Source of the DNA: CAYZBF01 sp964476585
GTDB lineage: Bacteria; Hydrothermota; UBA3072
NCBI GenBank assembly: GCA_964476585.1
Contig: CAYZBF010000031.1
Location: 1-20,544 of the forward strand
Length of the DNA: 20,544 bases
Reading direction: 5' to 3'
The notes under the pieces: generated by a model
What the model was told of the DNA's origin: nothing
Seen by the model: only the letters and a program-made list of their open reading frames with translations
Databases searched by the model: none
Part shown: positions 7,395 to 13,586 of the stretch, in pieces
How the letters are laid out: each line of letters begins with the position of its first letter
How positions within the stretch are numbered: the stretch's first letter is position 1
Translations under genes and position numbers: made by a program

Positions 7395-7839
7395 CAAAAC
7401 CTCCTTTTCTCCTCTTCCATCTGCCTTTATGCTGGAACATCCTACCAAGAGAATAAAGCCTCTTCTCTCCACATTCAGGGCAACTCTCTGGGACGGGAAC
7501 TCCAAACGTAGATGGAATAGTATTTCCACAAGCACCACAATGAAGTATATCCTTACGAAAACGAACATTACCTCCATGAACAAAAATTTCTTTACCAAGA
7601 GTAACTGCCTCTCCAATCTTTCTGTGAGCCGATCCGATTAGCCTGGTAAATGTAGAACGGGATATCCCCATCTTTTTCGCAGCTTCTTCATGAGAGAATC
7701 CAAGATAATCTGAAAGGCGAACAGCTTCATATTCATCCAGGTGGAGAACAACGCAACCTCTCGACAACCTTCTTTCAGGCATAAAATGTTGCCACACAGG
7801 TGGATGCTCTACTTCTCTTTTAATATGAGGCCTACCCAT
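7369..7839 (-). CDS. DUF134-family DNA-binding protein with C-terminal zinc ribbon
   Basis: A 156-residue protein. The N-terminus (MGRPHIKREVEHPP, then LHLDEYEAVRLSDYLGFSHE) and helix-turn-helix EEAAKKMGISRSTFTRLIGS (51-70) match the DUF134 family of predicted sigma-70-region-4-like regulators. The tail holds two cysteine pairs (C101/C104 and C120/C123), a zinc-ribbon pattern. ATG 7839 is chosen over ATG 7845 because AAAAGG lies 8 nt from the former but only 2 nt from the latter, and MxRP is the usual family start. It heads the operon with Mrp, a frequent neighbour, so it may regulate Fe-S or metal-cofactor genes including its own; the target is inferred. Confidence 0.88.
   Translation of the reverse strand: MGRPHIKREVEHPPVWQHFMPERRLSRGCVVLHLDEYEAVRLSDYLGFSHEEAAKKMGISRSTFTRLIGSAHRKIGEAVTLGKEIFVHGGNVRFRKDILHCGACGNTIPSTFGVPVPESCPECGEKRLYSLGRMFQHKGRWKRRKGGFDAGNQEES
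7400..7406 (-). promoter_or_regulatory. Shine-Dalgarno site fixing the Mrp start
   Basis: AAGGAGG on the minus strand lies five bases before ATG 7394. It sits inside the DUF134 coding sequence and decides against the longer open frame that reaches 7616. Confidence 0.85.
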
Positions 7840-7867
7840 AATCATACCTTTTTATTAGCATATGTGC

Positions 7868-7898
7868 ATAATATTTGGATTTATTGGCAAAAAGTCAA
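7868..7898 (-). promoter_or_regulatory. Possible promoter for the DUF134-Mrp-DUF89-M23 operon
   Basis: On the minus strand TTGACT (7898-7893), overlapping the NUDIX stop codon, is followed by TATTAT (7873-7868). The 19-base spacer is longer than ideal. A near-palindrome, GCACATATGC, sits between the -10 and the start codon and could be an operator. Read-through from the NUDIX gene is the alternative. Confidence 0.3.
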
Positions 7899-8485
7899 GT
7901 GGTAAATGTATTAAGGGCTTTCTTTAGAATTCTCAAATGACTATCAAAGGGAACAGGAAGTATCTTATTGAGAGGGAAAAATCTGACCCCTTTGGTGTCG
8001 CTACCCGACTTTAATTCTCCACCTACTACCTCAACTTCATACCCAATCACCAGGACGTTCCCATAGATAGAGCTTTCCTCATTATCCACATCTATGAGCC
8101 GTTTGATTCTTCCCAGAAGTCCTGTTTCCTCTTTAAGTTCTCGGATACATCCCTCCTTTGGAGTCTCACAGCCCTCAAGGAATCCCGAGGGAAGAGCCCA
8201 CTTGCCTACCTCTGGTTCCACACCCCTTTTTATCAGGAGAACACTGTCATCTTTTTTCACAACCGCAGCCACAGAGGGAAGAGGATTTTCGTAATATATC
8301 CAGCCACATTCCGGGCAGCATAAGCGCTTTTTACCCTCTATTCTTTTCATTTTTAAATTACTCCCACATTTGATACAAAAGCGTACTGGCAATCTAATAT
8401 TCATAACGGTTTTACAATAAGAGTCTTTTTGATAATTGCAAGGGACGATAACAGCCTTTAATCTAACACAGAGTAGTCGTTTCAT
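7895..8485 (-). CDS. NUDIX hydrolase with N-terminal zinc ribbon
   Basis: A protein of up to 196 residues. A four-cysteine zinc ribbon (C37, C40, C57, C60: FCIKCGSN...CCPECGW) precedes a NUDIX domain whose box is perfect, G-x5-E-x7-RELKEETGL at 101-123. That box is the Mg2+-binding catalytic helix for hydrolysing nucleoside diphosphate-linked compounds. The ribbon-plus-NUDIX layout recalls NudC-type enzymes and a broad group of ADP-ribose/NAD-related hydrolases; NudC's SQPWPFPxS signature is absent, so substrate is open. ATG 8485 has AGGGGG about 13 nt upstream. An internal ATG (residue 28) just before the ribbon is an alternative start with no good SD; the first 27 residues have no recognisable domain. 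Confidence 0.87.
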   Translation of the reverse strand: MKRLLCVRLKAVIVPCNYQKDSYCKTVMNIRLPVRFCIKCGSNLKMKRIEGKKRLCCPECGWIYYENPLPSVAAVVKKDDSVLLIKRGVEPEVGKWALPSGFLEGCETPKEGCIRELKEETGLLGRIKRLIDVDNEESSIYGNVLVIGYEVEVVGGELKSGSDTKGVRFFPLNKILPVPFDSHLRILKKALNTFTT

Positions 8486-8503
8486 TGTAAAATGTTCACC
8501 CCC

Positions 8504-8523
8504 TTAGATAATTTCATATCTAA
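8504..8523 (-). promoter_or_regulatory. Dyad symmetry next to the NUDIX ribosome-binding site
   Basis: TTAGATA and TATCTAA form a perfect 7-bp inverted repeat around a 6-nt loop. On the minus strand it ends directly before the G-rich SD of the NUDIX gene. It could be an operator or a leader hairpin affecting ribosome access. The AT-rich stem leaves a moderate chance of coincidence. Confidence 0.35.
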
Positions 8524-8552
8524 CGAGGCAAGAATTGTAAATTGCAGAATTG

Positions 8553-8592
8553 AATGTAAGAGGGACTTACATTTTTGGGTAGGAACTTCCTA
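8553..8592 (+). repeat. Two adjacent palindromes upstream of G1P dehydrogenase
   Basis: AATGTAAG (8553-8560) and CTTACATT (8566-8573) make an 8-bp perfect stem with loop AGGGA, followed by a short T-run (8572-8576) on the plus strand. TAGGAA-C-TTCCTA (8580-8592) is a separate perfect palindrome of 13 bases. No plus-strand gene precedes them, so terminator function is doubtful. A mobile palindromic element or an operator are alternatives. Confidence 0.45.
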
Positions 8593-8606
8593 TTGCCGAG
8601 ATACTC

Positions 8607-8633
8607 GTATGGGCGTATGCAATACGCCCATAC
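8607..8633. repeat. Perfect 12-bp inverted repeat, REP-like palindrome
   Basis: GTATGGGCGTAT (8607-8618) and ATACGCCCATAC (8622-8633) pair perfectly around a 3-nt loop, GCA. It is clearly more G+C-rich than the flanks. Palindromes of this general form (GGGCG-rich arms, tiny loop) occur as dispersed REP-like intergenic elements in many bacterial genomes. Only one copy is seen here, so that identity needs a genome-wide count. Confidence 0.65.
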
Positions 8634-8646
8634 ATTCTCACGACGG

Positions 8647-8667
8647 ATGACTCTTGACTCTAGACTA
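8647..8667. repeat. Three heptamer repeats (TTGACTC-like)
   Basis: ATGACTC, TTGACTC and TAGACTA follow one another with period 7. The same heptamer, TTGACTC, followed by TTGACAT, occurs at 15609-15622 in another intergenic region. Their presence here supports the view that 8575-8763 is non-coding even though the plus-strand frame is open. Confidence 0.45.
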
Positions 8668-8722
8668 ATCTATTGGTCGGGACAATGTGAGTTGGGTTTC
8701 ACAGTGCAGTTTATATTACCTA

Positions 8723-8751
8723 TTGACAAATATACCCCCTTAACTTACAGT
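8723..8751 (+). promoter_or_regulatory. Putative promoter of the lipid operon
   Basis: A perfect TTGACA (8723-8728), 17 bases, then TACAGT (8746-8751; four of six consensus positions). Transcription would start near 8758, leaving only a very short leader before ATG 8764. This argues that translation does not begin at the TTG at 8575. Confidence 0.4.
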
Positions 8752-8763
8752 AAAAAAGACAAA

Positions 8764-9819
8764 ATGGCACTTATAACCAGGGTGGTTGACATACCATTAT
8801 TCTTGTATATTGAGAACGGGTGCATAGAGAAAATTGGAGAAATCCTCTCCGAAAACAACCTTTCATTCGAGAATATTCTACTCCTTTCTGGAACTTCTAC
8901 CTTTAAAGTCGCTGGTAAGAGAGTAGCAGATATCCTAAAAGGTTTAGGTAAAACAGTCGAGGTGATGAATATTCCAGATTCAACTATTGAAACAGCAGAG
9001 GCGGTTACTGCTCACATAAAAGACTCAAGCTGCAATTTAGTCATCAGCGTTGGAGGTGGAAAGGTTATTGATGTTGGCAAATATGCTGGAGCTTCGTCGG
9101 AGGTAAACTGCATCTCAGTGCCTACAACTGTCGCAAATGACGGAATTTCCTCACCAGTATCGGTTATTTCATACAAAAAAGAAAAAAGAAGTATAATGAC
9201 AAAGATGCCCCTGGGGGTTATTGCCGATCTTTCAATAATAAAAAATGCACCAATAAAAACGATTAGAGCAGGGATTGGGGATCTCCTCTCAAATATATCT
9301 GCCGTCAAGGACTGGGAGTTAGCCCATCTAATGAAAGGAGACCGATTTGATGAATTTGCGGCATTACTTTCAAGCAGAGCAGCTGAGGCAGTTTTGACTT
9401 CTGATTCAGATGACATTCTATCTCTTAAATTTTTAAACAGATTGGTTGGTAGCCTTACACTAAGTGGCATAGCAATGGGTATAGCAGGTTCAAGCAAACC
9501 TGCAAGCGGTGCAGAACACAAATTCAGCCATGCTCTTGATACCATTGCTGGAAGCCCTGCTCTTCACGGAGAACAGGCAAGCTTAGGTCTCATACTTGCC
9601 ACGTACCTTAGAGGAGATGATTGGGGACGTTTCGTCTCAATATTTAAACGATGGGGTATACCGACAACATCCAGAGAATTGAATATTTCAAAAGAAGATG
9701 TAATAAAGGCTCTCGTCTTTGCTCCGAATACAAGGCCAGAACGTTATACCATATTGGAACATATTGGTATTGATGAGAAAAAAGCCGTAGAAGCTGCTGA
9801 AAAGACTAAAGTAATTTAA
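8764..9819 (+). CDS. egsA: sn-glycerol-1-phosphate dehydrogenase (archaeal-type/AraM family)
   Basis: A 351-residue NAD(P)H-dependent enzyme reducing dihydroxyacetone phosphate to sn-glycerol-1-phosphate, the backbone of archaeal-type ether lipids. Visible features are the Rossmann glycine motif SVGGGKVIDVGKYAG (95-109), VPTTVANDGISSP (119-131), AGIGDLLSNISAVKDWELAH (169-188), SGAEHKFSHALD (248-259) and LHGEQ (267-271); D173, H252 and H268 are the expected metal ligands. The frame is open from TTG 8575, but the first 63 codons cross palindromes and tandem repeats, and a TTGACA promoter lies inside them, so ATG 8764 is chosen; its SD is weak. It heads the operon containing lpxB, 15 nt before the next gene. 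Confidence 0.88.
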   Translation: MALITRVVDIPLFLYIENGCIEKIGEILSENNLSFENILLLSGTSTFKVAGKRVADILKGLGKTVEVMNIPDSTIETAEAVTAHIKDSSCNLVISVGGGKVIDVGKYAGASSEVNCISVPTTVANDGISSPVSVISYKKEKRSIMTKMPLGVIADLSIIKNAPIKTIRAGIGDLLSNISAVKDWELAHLMKGDRFDEFAALLSSRAAEAVLTSDSDDILSLKFLNRLVGSLTLSGIAMGIAGSSKPASGAEHKFSHALDTIAGSPALHGEQASLGLILATYLRGDDWGRFVSIFKRWGIPTTSRELNISKEDVIKALVFAPNTRPERYTILEHIGIDEKKAVEAAEKTKVI

Positions 9820-9834
9820 GAATATGAGGTAATC

Positions 9835-10800
9835 ATGATAAAAAGCGGTGTAATTGGTGTTGGGCATATGGGCAAACATCATGTACGTATTCTATCTGAA
9901 ATCCCTGAATGTAAATTGATTGGAGTCTGTGATATTGACAAGGACAAGGGTCTCAAGATAGGCAATAAATATAAATGTTCATATTTTAGTAATATAGGAG
10001 AACTACTCTCAAAAACTAATGCTGTAATAATCGCAACGCCAACGAATACACATCGAAAGATAGCGATTGAAGCACTTAATCATGGAAATCATGTATTGGT
10101 TGAGAAACCAATATCACTCGACTTAAAGGAGGCAGATGAGATTATAGATACTGCATCATGCAATAATCTCCTCCTCCAAGTTGGACATATAGAGCGTTTC
10201 AACCCCGCCATCTTAGCAGCTAAAGCTCTGGTCCAAAACCCGCTCTTCATAGAAGCACACCGCCTCTCCCCATATTATGGAAGAGGAGTTGATATCTCCG
10301 TGGTTTTAGATCTAATGGTTCACGACCTCGACATAATACTCAATAGAGTTAAAAGTCCAATTAAGCATATATCAGCTGGTGGTGTTCCAGTCCTCACCAA
10401 CTACATAGATATAGCCAATGCGCGGCTTGAATTCGAGAATGGTGCTATAGCTAATATAACCGCGTCCCGGATTTCTCTAATGAAATTAAGGAAACTTCGT
10501 TTCTGGCAAAAATATTCATATGTTTCTGTGGATACATTAAACAGGAAAGTAGGGGTTTTTTATAGAGAAATAAATAATGAACAGCCCCTGATAAAGGAAG
10601 AAGATGTCAATGTATCAACTGAAGAACCCTTACGACTCCAGAACCAATCATTTATTGATGCGTGCCTTGGAAAAAAGGATATTGAGGTTACTCCAGAAGA
10701 AGCGAGGGAAGCACTTGCCCTCGCGCATAAAATCTTGGACAAGATTGAAAGTAGAGCAAAAAGAGTAAATATTAAGCTAAAGCGTGAAGAATATCCCTAA
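9835..10800 (+). CDS. Gfo/Idh/MocA-family oxidoreductase, possibly GnnA-like
   Basis: A 321-residue NAD(P)-dependent sugar oxidoreductase. The N-terminal Rossmann fold has VIGVGHMGKHH (7-16), CDID (32-35) and the family signature EKP (90-92); the C-terminal half has the catalytic-face MVHDLD (161-166, H163). It sits directly before lpxB, with TAATG overlap. In Acidithiobacillus and Leptospira the related UDP-GlcNAc 3-dehydrogenase GnnA is encoded beside lpxA/lpxB and makes the 3-keto intermediate for 3-amino lipid A. No GnnB aminotransferase is present in this window, so GnnA is only the best contextual guess. SD GAGGT precedes ATG 9835. Confidence 0.85.
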   Translation: MIKSGVIGVGHMGKHHVRILSEIPECKLIGVCDIDKDKGLKIGNKYKCSYFSNIGELLSKTNAVIIATPTNTHRKIAIEALNHGNHVLVEKPISLDLKEADEIIDTASCNNLLLQVGHIERFNPAILAAKALVQNPLFIEAHRLSPYYGRGVDISVVLDLMVHDLDIILNRVKSPIKHISAGGVPVLTNYIDIANARLEFENGAIANITASRISLMKLRKLRFWQKYSYVSVDTLNRKVGVFYREINNEQPLIKEEDVNVSTEEPLRLQNQSFIDACLGKKDIEVTPEEAREALALAHKILDKIESRAKRVNIKLKREEYP

Positions 10801-11903
10801 TGAAAGCGTTATTCATTACCGGTGAAGCCTCTGGTGACCTTCATGCCTCTAACCTCATTCACTCGATGAAACGTATAAATCCTGAAATACAATTCATAGG
10901 TATCGGTGGGGAAAAGATGAAAGAAGAGGGTGTCCAGATCATCTACCCGACGCGAAAGATAAGTGTAGTGGGATTCAGTGAAGTAATAAGTAAAATCTCC
11001 TATTTGAAAGAAGCTCGAAGAGAAATCTCCATGGCTGTAAAAAATGAACGAATCGATTTTGCTGTAACCGTTGATTTCCCTGGATTTAATATTCCTATCG
11101 CAAGATACTTAAATAATAATGGTATTCCAGTATTCTATTTTATAACCCCACAGGTATGGGCATGGGGAGGGTGGCGAGTAAAGCATCTTCGGAAGTATTT
11201 CAAACATCTCTTCGTTATCCTACCCTTTGAAGAAAGATTCTTTGAGCACGAATCAATAAATGCTAGCTTTTTAGGAAATCCTATACTGGATATTGCAACT
11301 GTTCCAGGAGAACTCAAAAGAAGAGATTTGCCAGACGTAGAACTACTCATCTCCCTTCTTCCAGGATCCAGGGAATCGGAGATAAAGAGAGTATTAGTTC
11401 CCATGCTTGGCGCCTATAGACTCTTTCAGAAGAAATATACAGAAAGTGCTGCAGTTGTTGCCTTACATAATGAAGAACTACTTCCCATTACTCAAAGGAT
11501 AGGCGGAGAACTACTTAACAACATATCCATATTTTGCGGGAAGACCTATGATATACTGCACCTTTGTGATCTTGCAATAGTTACTTCTGGTACTGCAACA
11601 ATCGAAGCAGGCATCTTTAACACTCCTATGGTGATTGTTTACAAATTATCATTCCTATCCTGGATAATTGCAAAACTGCTCGCCCATGTTGAGAATTTTG
11701 GACTGATAAATCTTATAATGTCTGAACGGATAGTTCCTGAACTCATTCAAAGAGAGGTTAATCCCAAAACTATTTGTACTGCTCTCGAGGATGTCTACAT
11801 GAATAGATGTAATATATCAAAGAAGTTTAGTAAATTGAAACAAAGATTAGGTAATAGGGGATGCTATGATAGGCTCGCTCATTCGCTCCTTTCTATGGTT
11901 TAG
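10800..11903 (+). CDS. lpxB: Lipid-A-disaccharide synthase LpxB
   Basis: A 367-residue GT19 glycosyltransferase that joins UDP-2,3-diacylglucosamine and lipid X at the inner-membrane face to form the lipid A disaccharide. Diagnostic segments are TGEASGDLHA (7-16), GIGGEKMKEEG (34-44), VDFPGFN (91-97), PQVWAWGGWRVK (117-128), FLGNP (157-161), LLPGSRESEI (186-195) and VTSGTATIEAG near residue 262. Length is close to the family norm of about 380. The ATG shares its A with the preceding gene's TAA. Its presence means that the organism has, or descends from, a lipopolysaccharide-bearing diderm. Confidence 0.96.
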   Translation: MKALFITGEASGDLHASNLIHSMKRINPEIQFIGIGGEKMKEEGVQIIYPTRKISVVGFSEVISKISYLKEARREISMAVKNERIDFAVTVDFPGFNIPIARYLNNNGIPVFYFITPQVWAWGGWRVKHLRKYFKHLFVILPFEERFFEHESINASFLGNPILDIATVPGELKRRDLPDVELLISLLPGSRESEIKRVLVPMLGAYRLFQKKYTESAAVVALHNEELLPITQRIGGELLNNISIFCGKTYDILHLCDLAIVTSGTATIEAGIFNTPMVIVYKLSFLSWIIAKLLAHVENFGLINLIMSERIVPELIQREVNPKTICTALEDVYMNRCNISKKFSKLKQRLGNRGCYDRLAHSLLSMV

Positions 11904-12450
11904 TGGATCTTTTCTTTTGACCATCCTCATATTAATTCTAGGACACACATGGAGAATATGTTTTAAGGGGTGGGAGAAGGTTCTGAAATATGACGCTTCG
12001 GTTTTCTATGCCTTCTGGCATGAGAATATGTTACCGGTGCTCTTCTCCCATAGAGGTAAGGGTGTTGGAATTATTGTTAGTTTAAGTCCAGATGGTGAAC
12101 TTGTTGCTAGAGTGCTTAAGATCCTTAGATATAATGTCTTCAGAGGAGATACGGAAAAGAGAGGAAGAGAGGTACTGCGAGAGTTGATACAATATGGTAA
12201 AGGTGGTAAGGAGATTGCAATAACACCTGATGGACCAAAGGGGCCAAGAAGAGAAGTCAAAAAGGGGGTCTTCGTGATTGCAAAAAGATCCCGTCTTCCT
12301 CTCTTTGCTGTAAAGATTGAAGCGGATCGATGCTTTCGATTCTCCTCGTGGGACAGATTTATGCTCCCATTGCCGTTTAGTAGAATTGAAATCACAATAA
12401 CAGGACCCATTCAAAAATTAGACAGTGAGACGTTAAAGAAAACCATCTAA
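11866..12450 (+). CDS. DUF374 lysophospholipid-acyltransferase-like protein
   Basis: A 194-residue protein with an N-terminal hydrophobic helix (about 9-27), then FWHENMLP (50-57), VSLSPDGELVARVL (71-84), FRGDTEKRG (92-100) and AITPDGPKGPRR (118-129), the pattern of DUF374, a relative of lipid A acyltransferases. DUF374 genes commonly sit with lpxB, msbA, waaA and lpxK, implying transfer of an acyl chain to a lipid A precursor or related lipid; no member's reaction is certain to me. It starts inside lpxB (38-nt overlap) at ATG 11866, with AGGGG 5 nt upstream. The protein is somewhat short at the C-terminus compared with typical members of about 210-220 residues. Confidence 0.88.
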   Translation: MIGSLIRSFLWFSGSFLLTILILILGHTWRICFKGWEKVLKYDASVFYAFWHENMLPVLFSHRGKGVGIIVSLSPDGELVARVLKILRYNVFRGDTEKRGREVLRELIQYGKGGKEIAITPDGPKGPRREVKKGVFVIAKRSRLPLFAVKIEADRCFRFSSWDRFMLPLPFSRIEITITGPIQKLDSETLKKTI

Positions 12451-12458
12451 GATTGGTT

Positions 12459-13586
12459 ATGGAAACTTACATTATTGATCCAAGGAATACTGCAAGGCCA
12501 TACAATTTCAGTCTTCTTAAAGCACTAAAAAAATATAATTATCCATTTACCTTTTTGGGATATATACCGGAATTTTGGGGGAGGGAATCACCCGTTAAAG
12601 AAAACAACCTATTCCTGCCAATCAGCAGGGGGATGTTTGGAAACAAAAGAATACAAAGACCTATTATCAACTTTACACAAACTCTGGAAATACTCTATGG
12701 CCATGTTCAGCTTCGCAAGAAATTGAAAGAGTATTCTGTTCTCCACTTTCTCTGGTTTACATCTCCCTCAATAGAACAGTATTTAATACCGAAAATCAGC
12801 CACGCCCGATTAATTCATACGGCACATAATTTGTTACCCCACCGAGACAAATCGAGTGATTTTGAAAAGTTTAGGAGATTGTACTCTTATATGCATTGTA
12901 TAGTGGTTCACGATGAAGAATCAACCACAAAGTTTAAGCGGATGTTCCAAATAAAAACAGATGTTCGCGTAATCCCCCATGGGAATCTTGAAGATTTTTA
13001 CAATACATTTGATAGAACGAATAGGCGCGAATCAGAGGTCTTTTGGTCACAACAAAATGGGAGATTAAGAAGGCCAATATTCCTCTTCACTGGACCAGTA
13101 AAGCCATATAAAGGTTTCGATATACTCATTAAAGCAGCACAGATTCTAAATGAGAAAGAATATACTTACAGTTTGGTAATAAAAGATAAAAAACTAATCC
13201 ATATGAAAAACTTATATTATCTTCCACCTGAAGTCCCATACTCTAAGCTCGGACTTATATATAGAAATGCTGACGTTGTAATTCTCCCGCATACGAAGAT
13301 ATCCCAGAGTGTAACACTATTCGAAGCGGGTTATTTTGAAAAAGCAGTAATTGTATCTTCAGTCGGCGGATTAAAAGAGACCATCCGGGATGGAGTGGAT
13401 GGCTTTATATTCAGCAACGGAGATCCCACAAACTTAGCTCTTAAGATGGAATTATTTATCCAATCGCAAAATGAATGGATTACAATGGGAAGGAATTTCA
13501 AAGCAAACCTTATCAGGGAATATTCATGGGATGATATTATAGATGAATGGATTAAACTCTACCAGGAGACTCAGCCCTTGAATTGA
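12459..13586 (+). CDS. GT4-like GT-B glycosyltransferase
   Basis: A 375-residue protein with a two-domain GT-B plan. The N-terminal half contains LHFLWFTSPSIEQYLIPK (95-112), HTAHNLLPH (120-128) and VIPHGN (171-176). The C-terminal donor domain contains FTGPVKPYKGFD (210-221), VPYSKLGLIYRNADVVILPH (259-278), VTLFEAGYFEKAVIVSSVGG (285-304, with the E-x7-type family motif near E289) and DGVDGFIF (311-318). The reaction is transfer of a sugar from a nucleotide donor, probably to lipid A core or another envelope glycan by context; the acceptor is unknown. TTG 12453 is an alternative start two codons upstream. It lies 8 nt after DUF374 and its 3' end overlaps msbA by 16 nt. Confidence 0.87.
   Translation: METYIIDPRNTARPYNFSLLKALKKYNYPFTFLGYIPEFWGRESPVKENNLFLPISRGMFGNKRIQRPIINFTQTLEILYGHVQLRKKLKEYSVLHFLWFTSPSIEQYLIPKISHARLIHTAHNLLPHRDKSSDFEKFRRLYSYMHCIVVHDEESTTKFKRMFQIKTDVRVIPHGNLEDFYNTFDRTNRRESEVFWSQQNGRLRRPIFLFTGPVKPYKGFDILIKAAQILNEKEYTYSLVIKDKKLIHMKNLYYLPPEVPYSKLGLIYRNADVVILPHTKISQSVTLFEAGYFEKAVIVSSVGGLKETIRDGVDGFIFSNGDPTNLALKMELFIQSQNEWITMGRNFKANLIREYSWDDIIDEWIKLYQETQPLN

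Noticed and set aside
7395..7616. A 74-codon N-terminal extension of the Mrp frame
   Set aside because: It lies wholly within DUF134 coding sequence in another frame, has no family similarity, and the perfect SD at 7400-7406 fixes the start at 7394.
8553..8576. An intrinsic terminator formed by the AATGTAAG hairpin and T-run
   Set aside because: The stem is AT-rich, the T-run is short, and no plus-strand gene precedes it to be terminated.
8575..8763. A 63-codon N-terminal extension of G1P dehydrogenase from a TTG
   Set aside because: It crosses palindromes, heptamer repeats and a TTGACA promoter candidate, and does not resemble the family; ATG 8764 gives the normal N-terminus.
9012..9545. 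A long antisense ORF inside G1P dehydrogenase (and similar ones at 11135-11404, 12006-12414, 17312-17902, 19249-19647)
   Set aside because: These are shadows of well-supported genes, with unlikely compositions and no family resemblance.
13571..13586. Convergent 16-nt overlap of the glycosyltransferase and msbA as a regulatory antisense arrangement
   Set aside because: Short convergent tail overlaps are common in compact genomes; nothing else suggests regulation.
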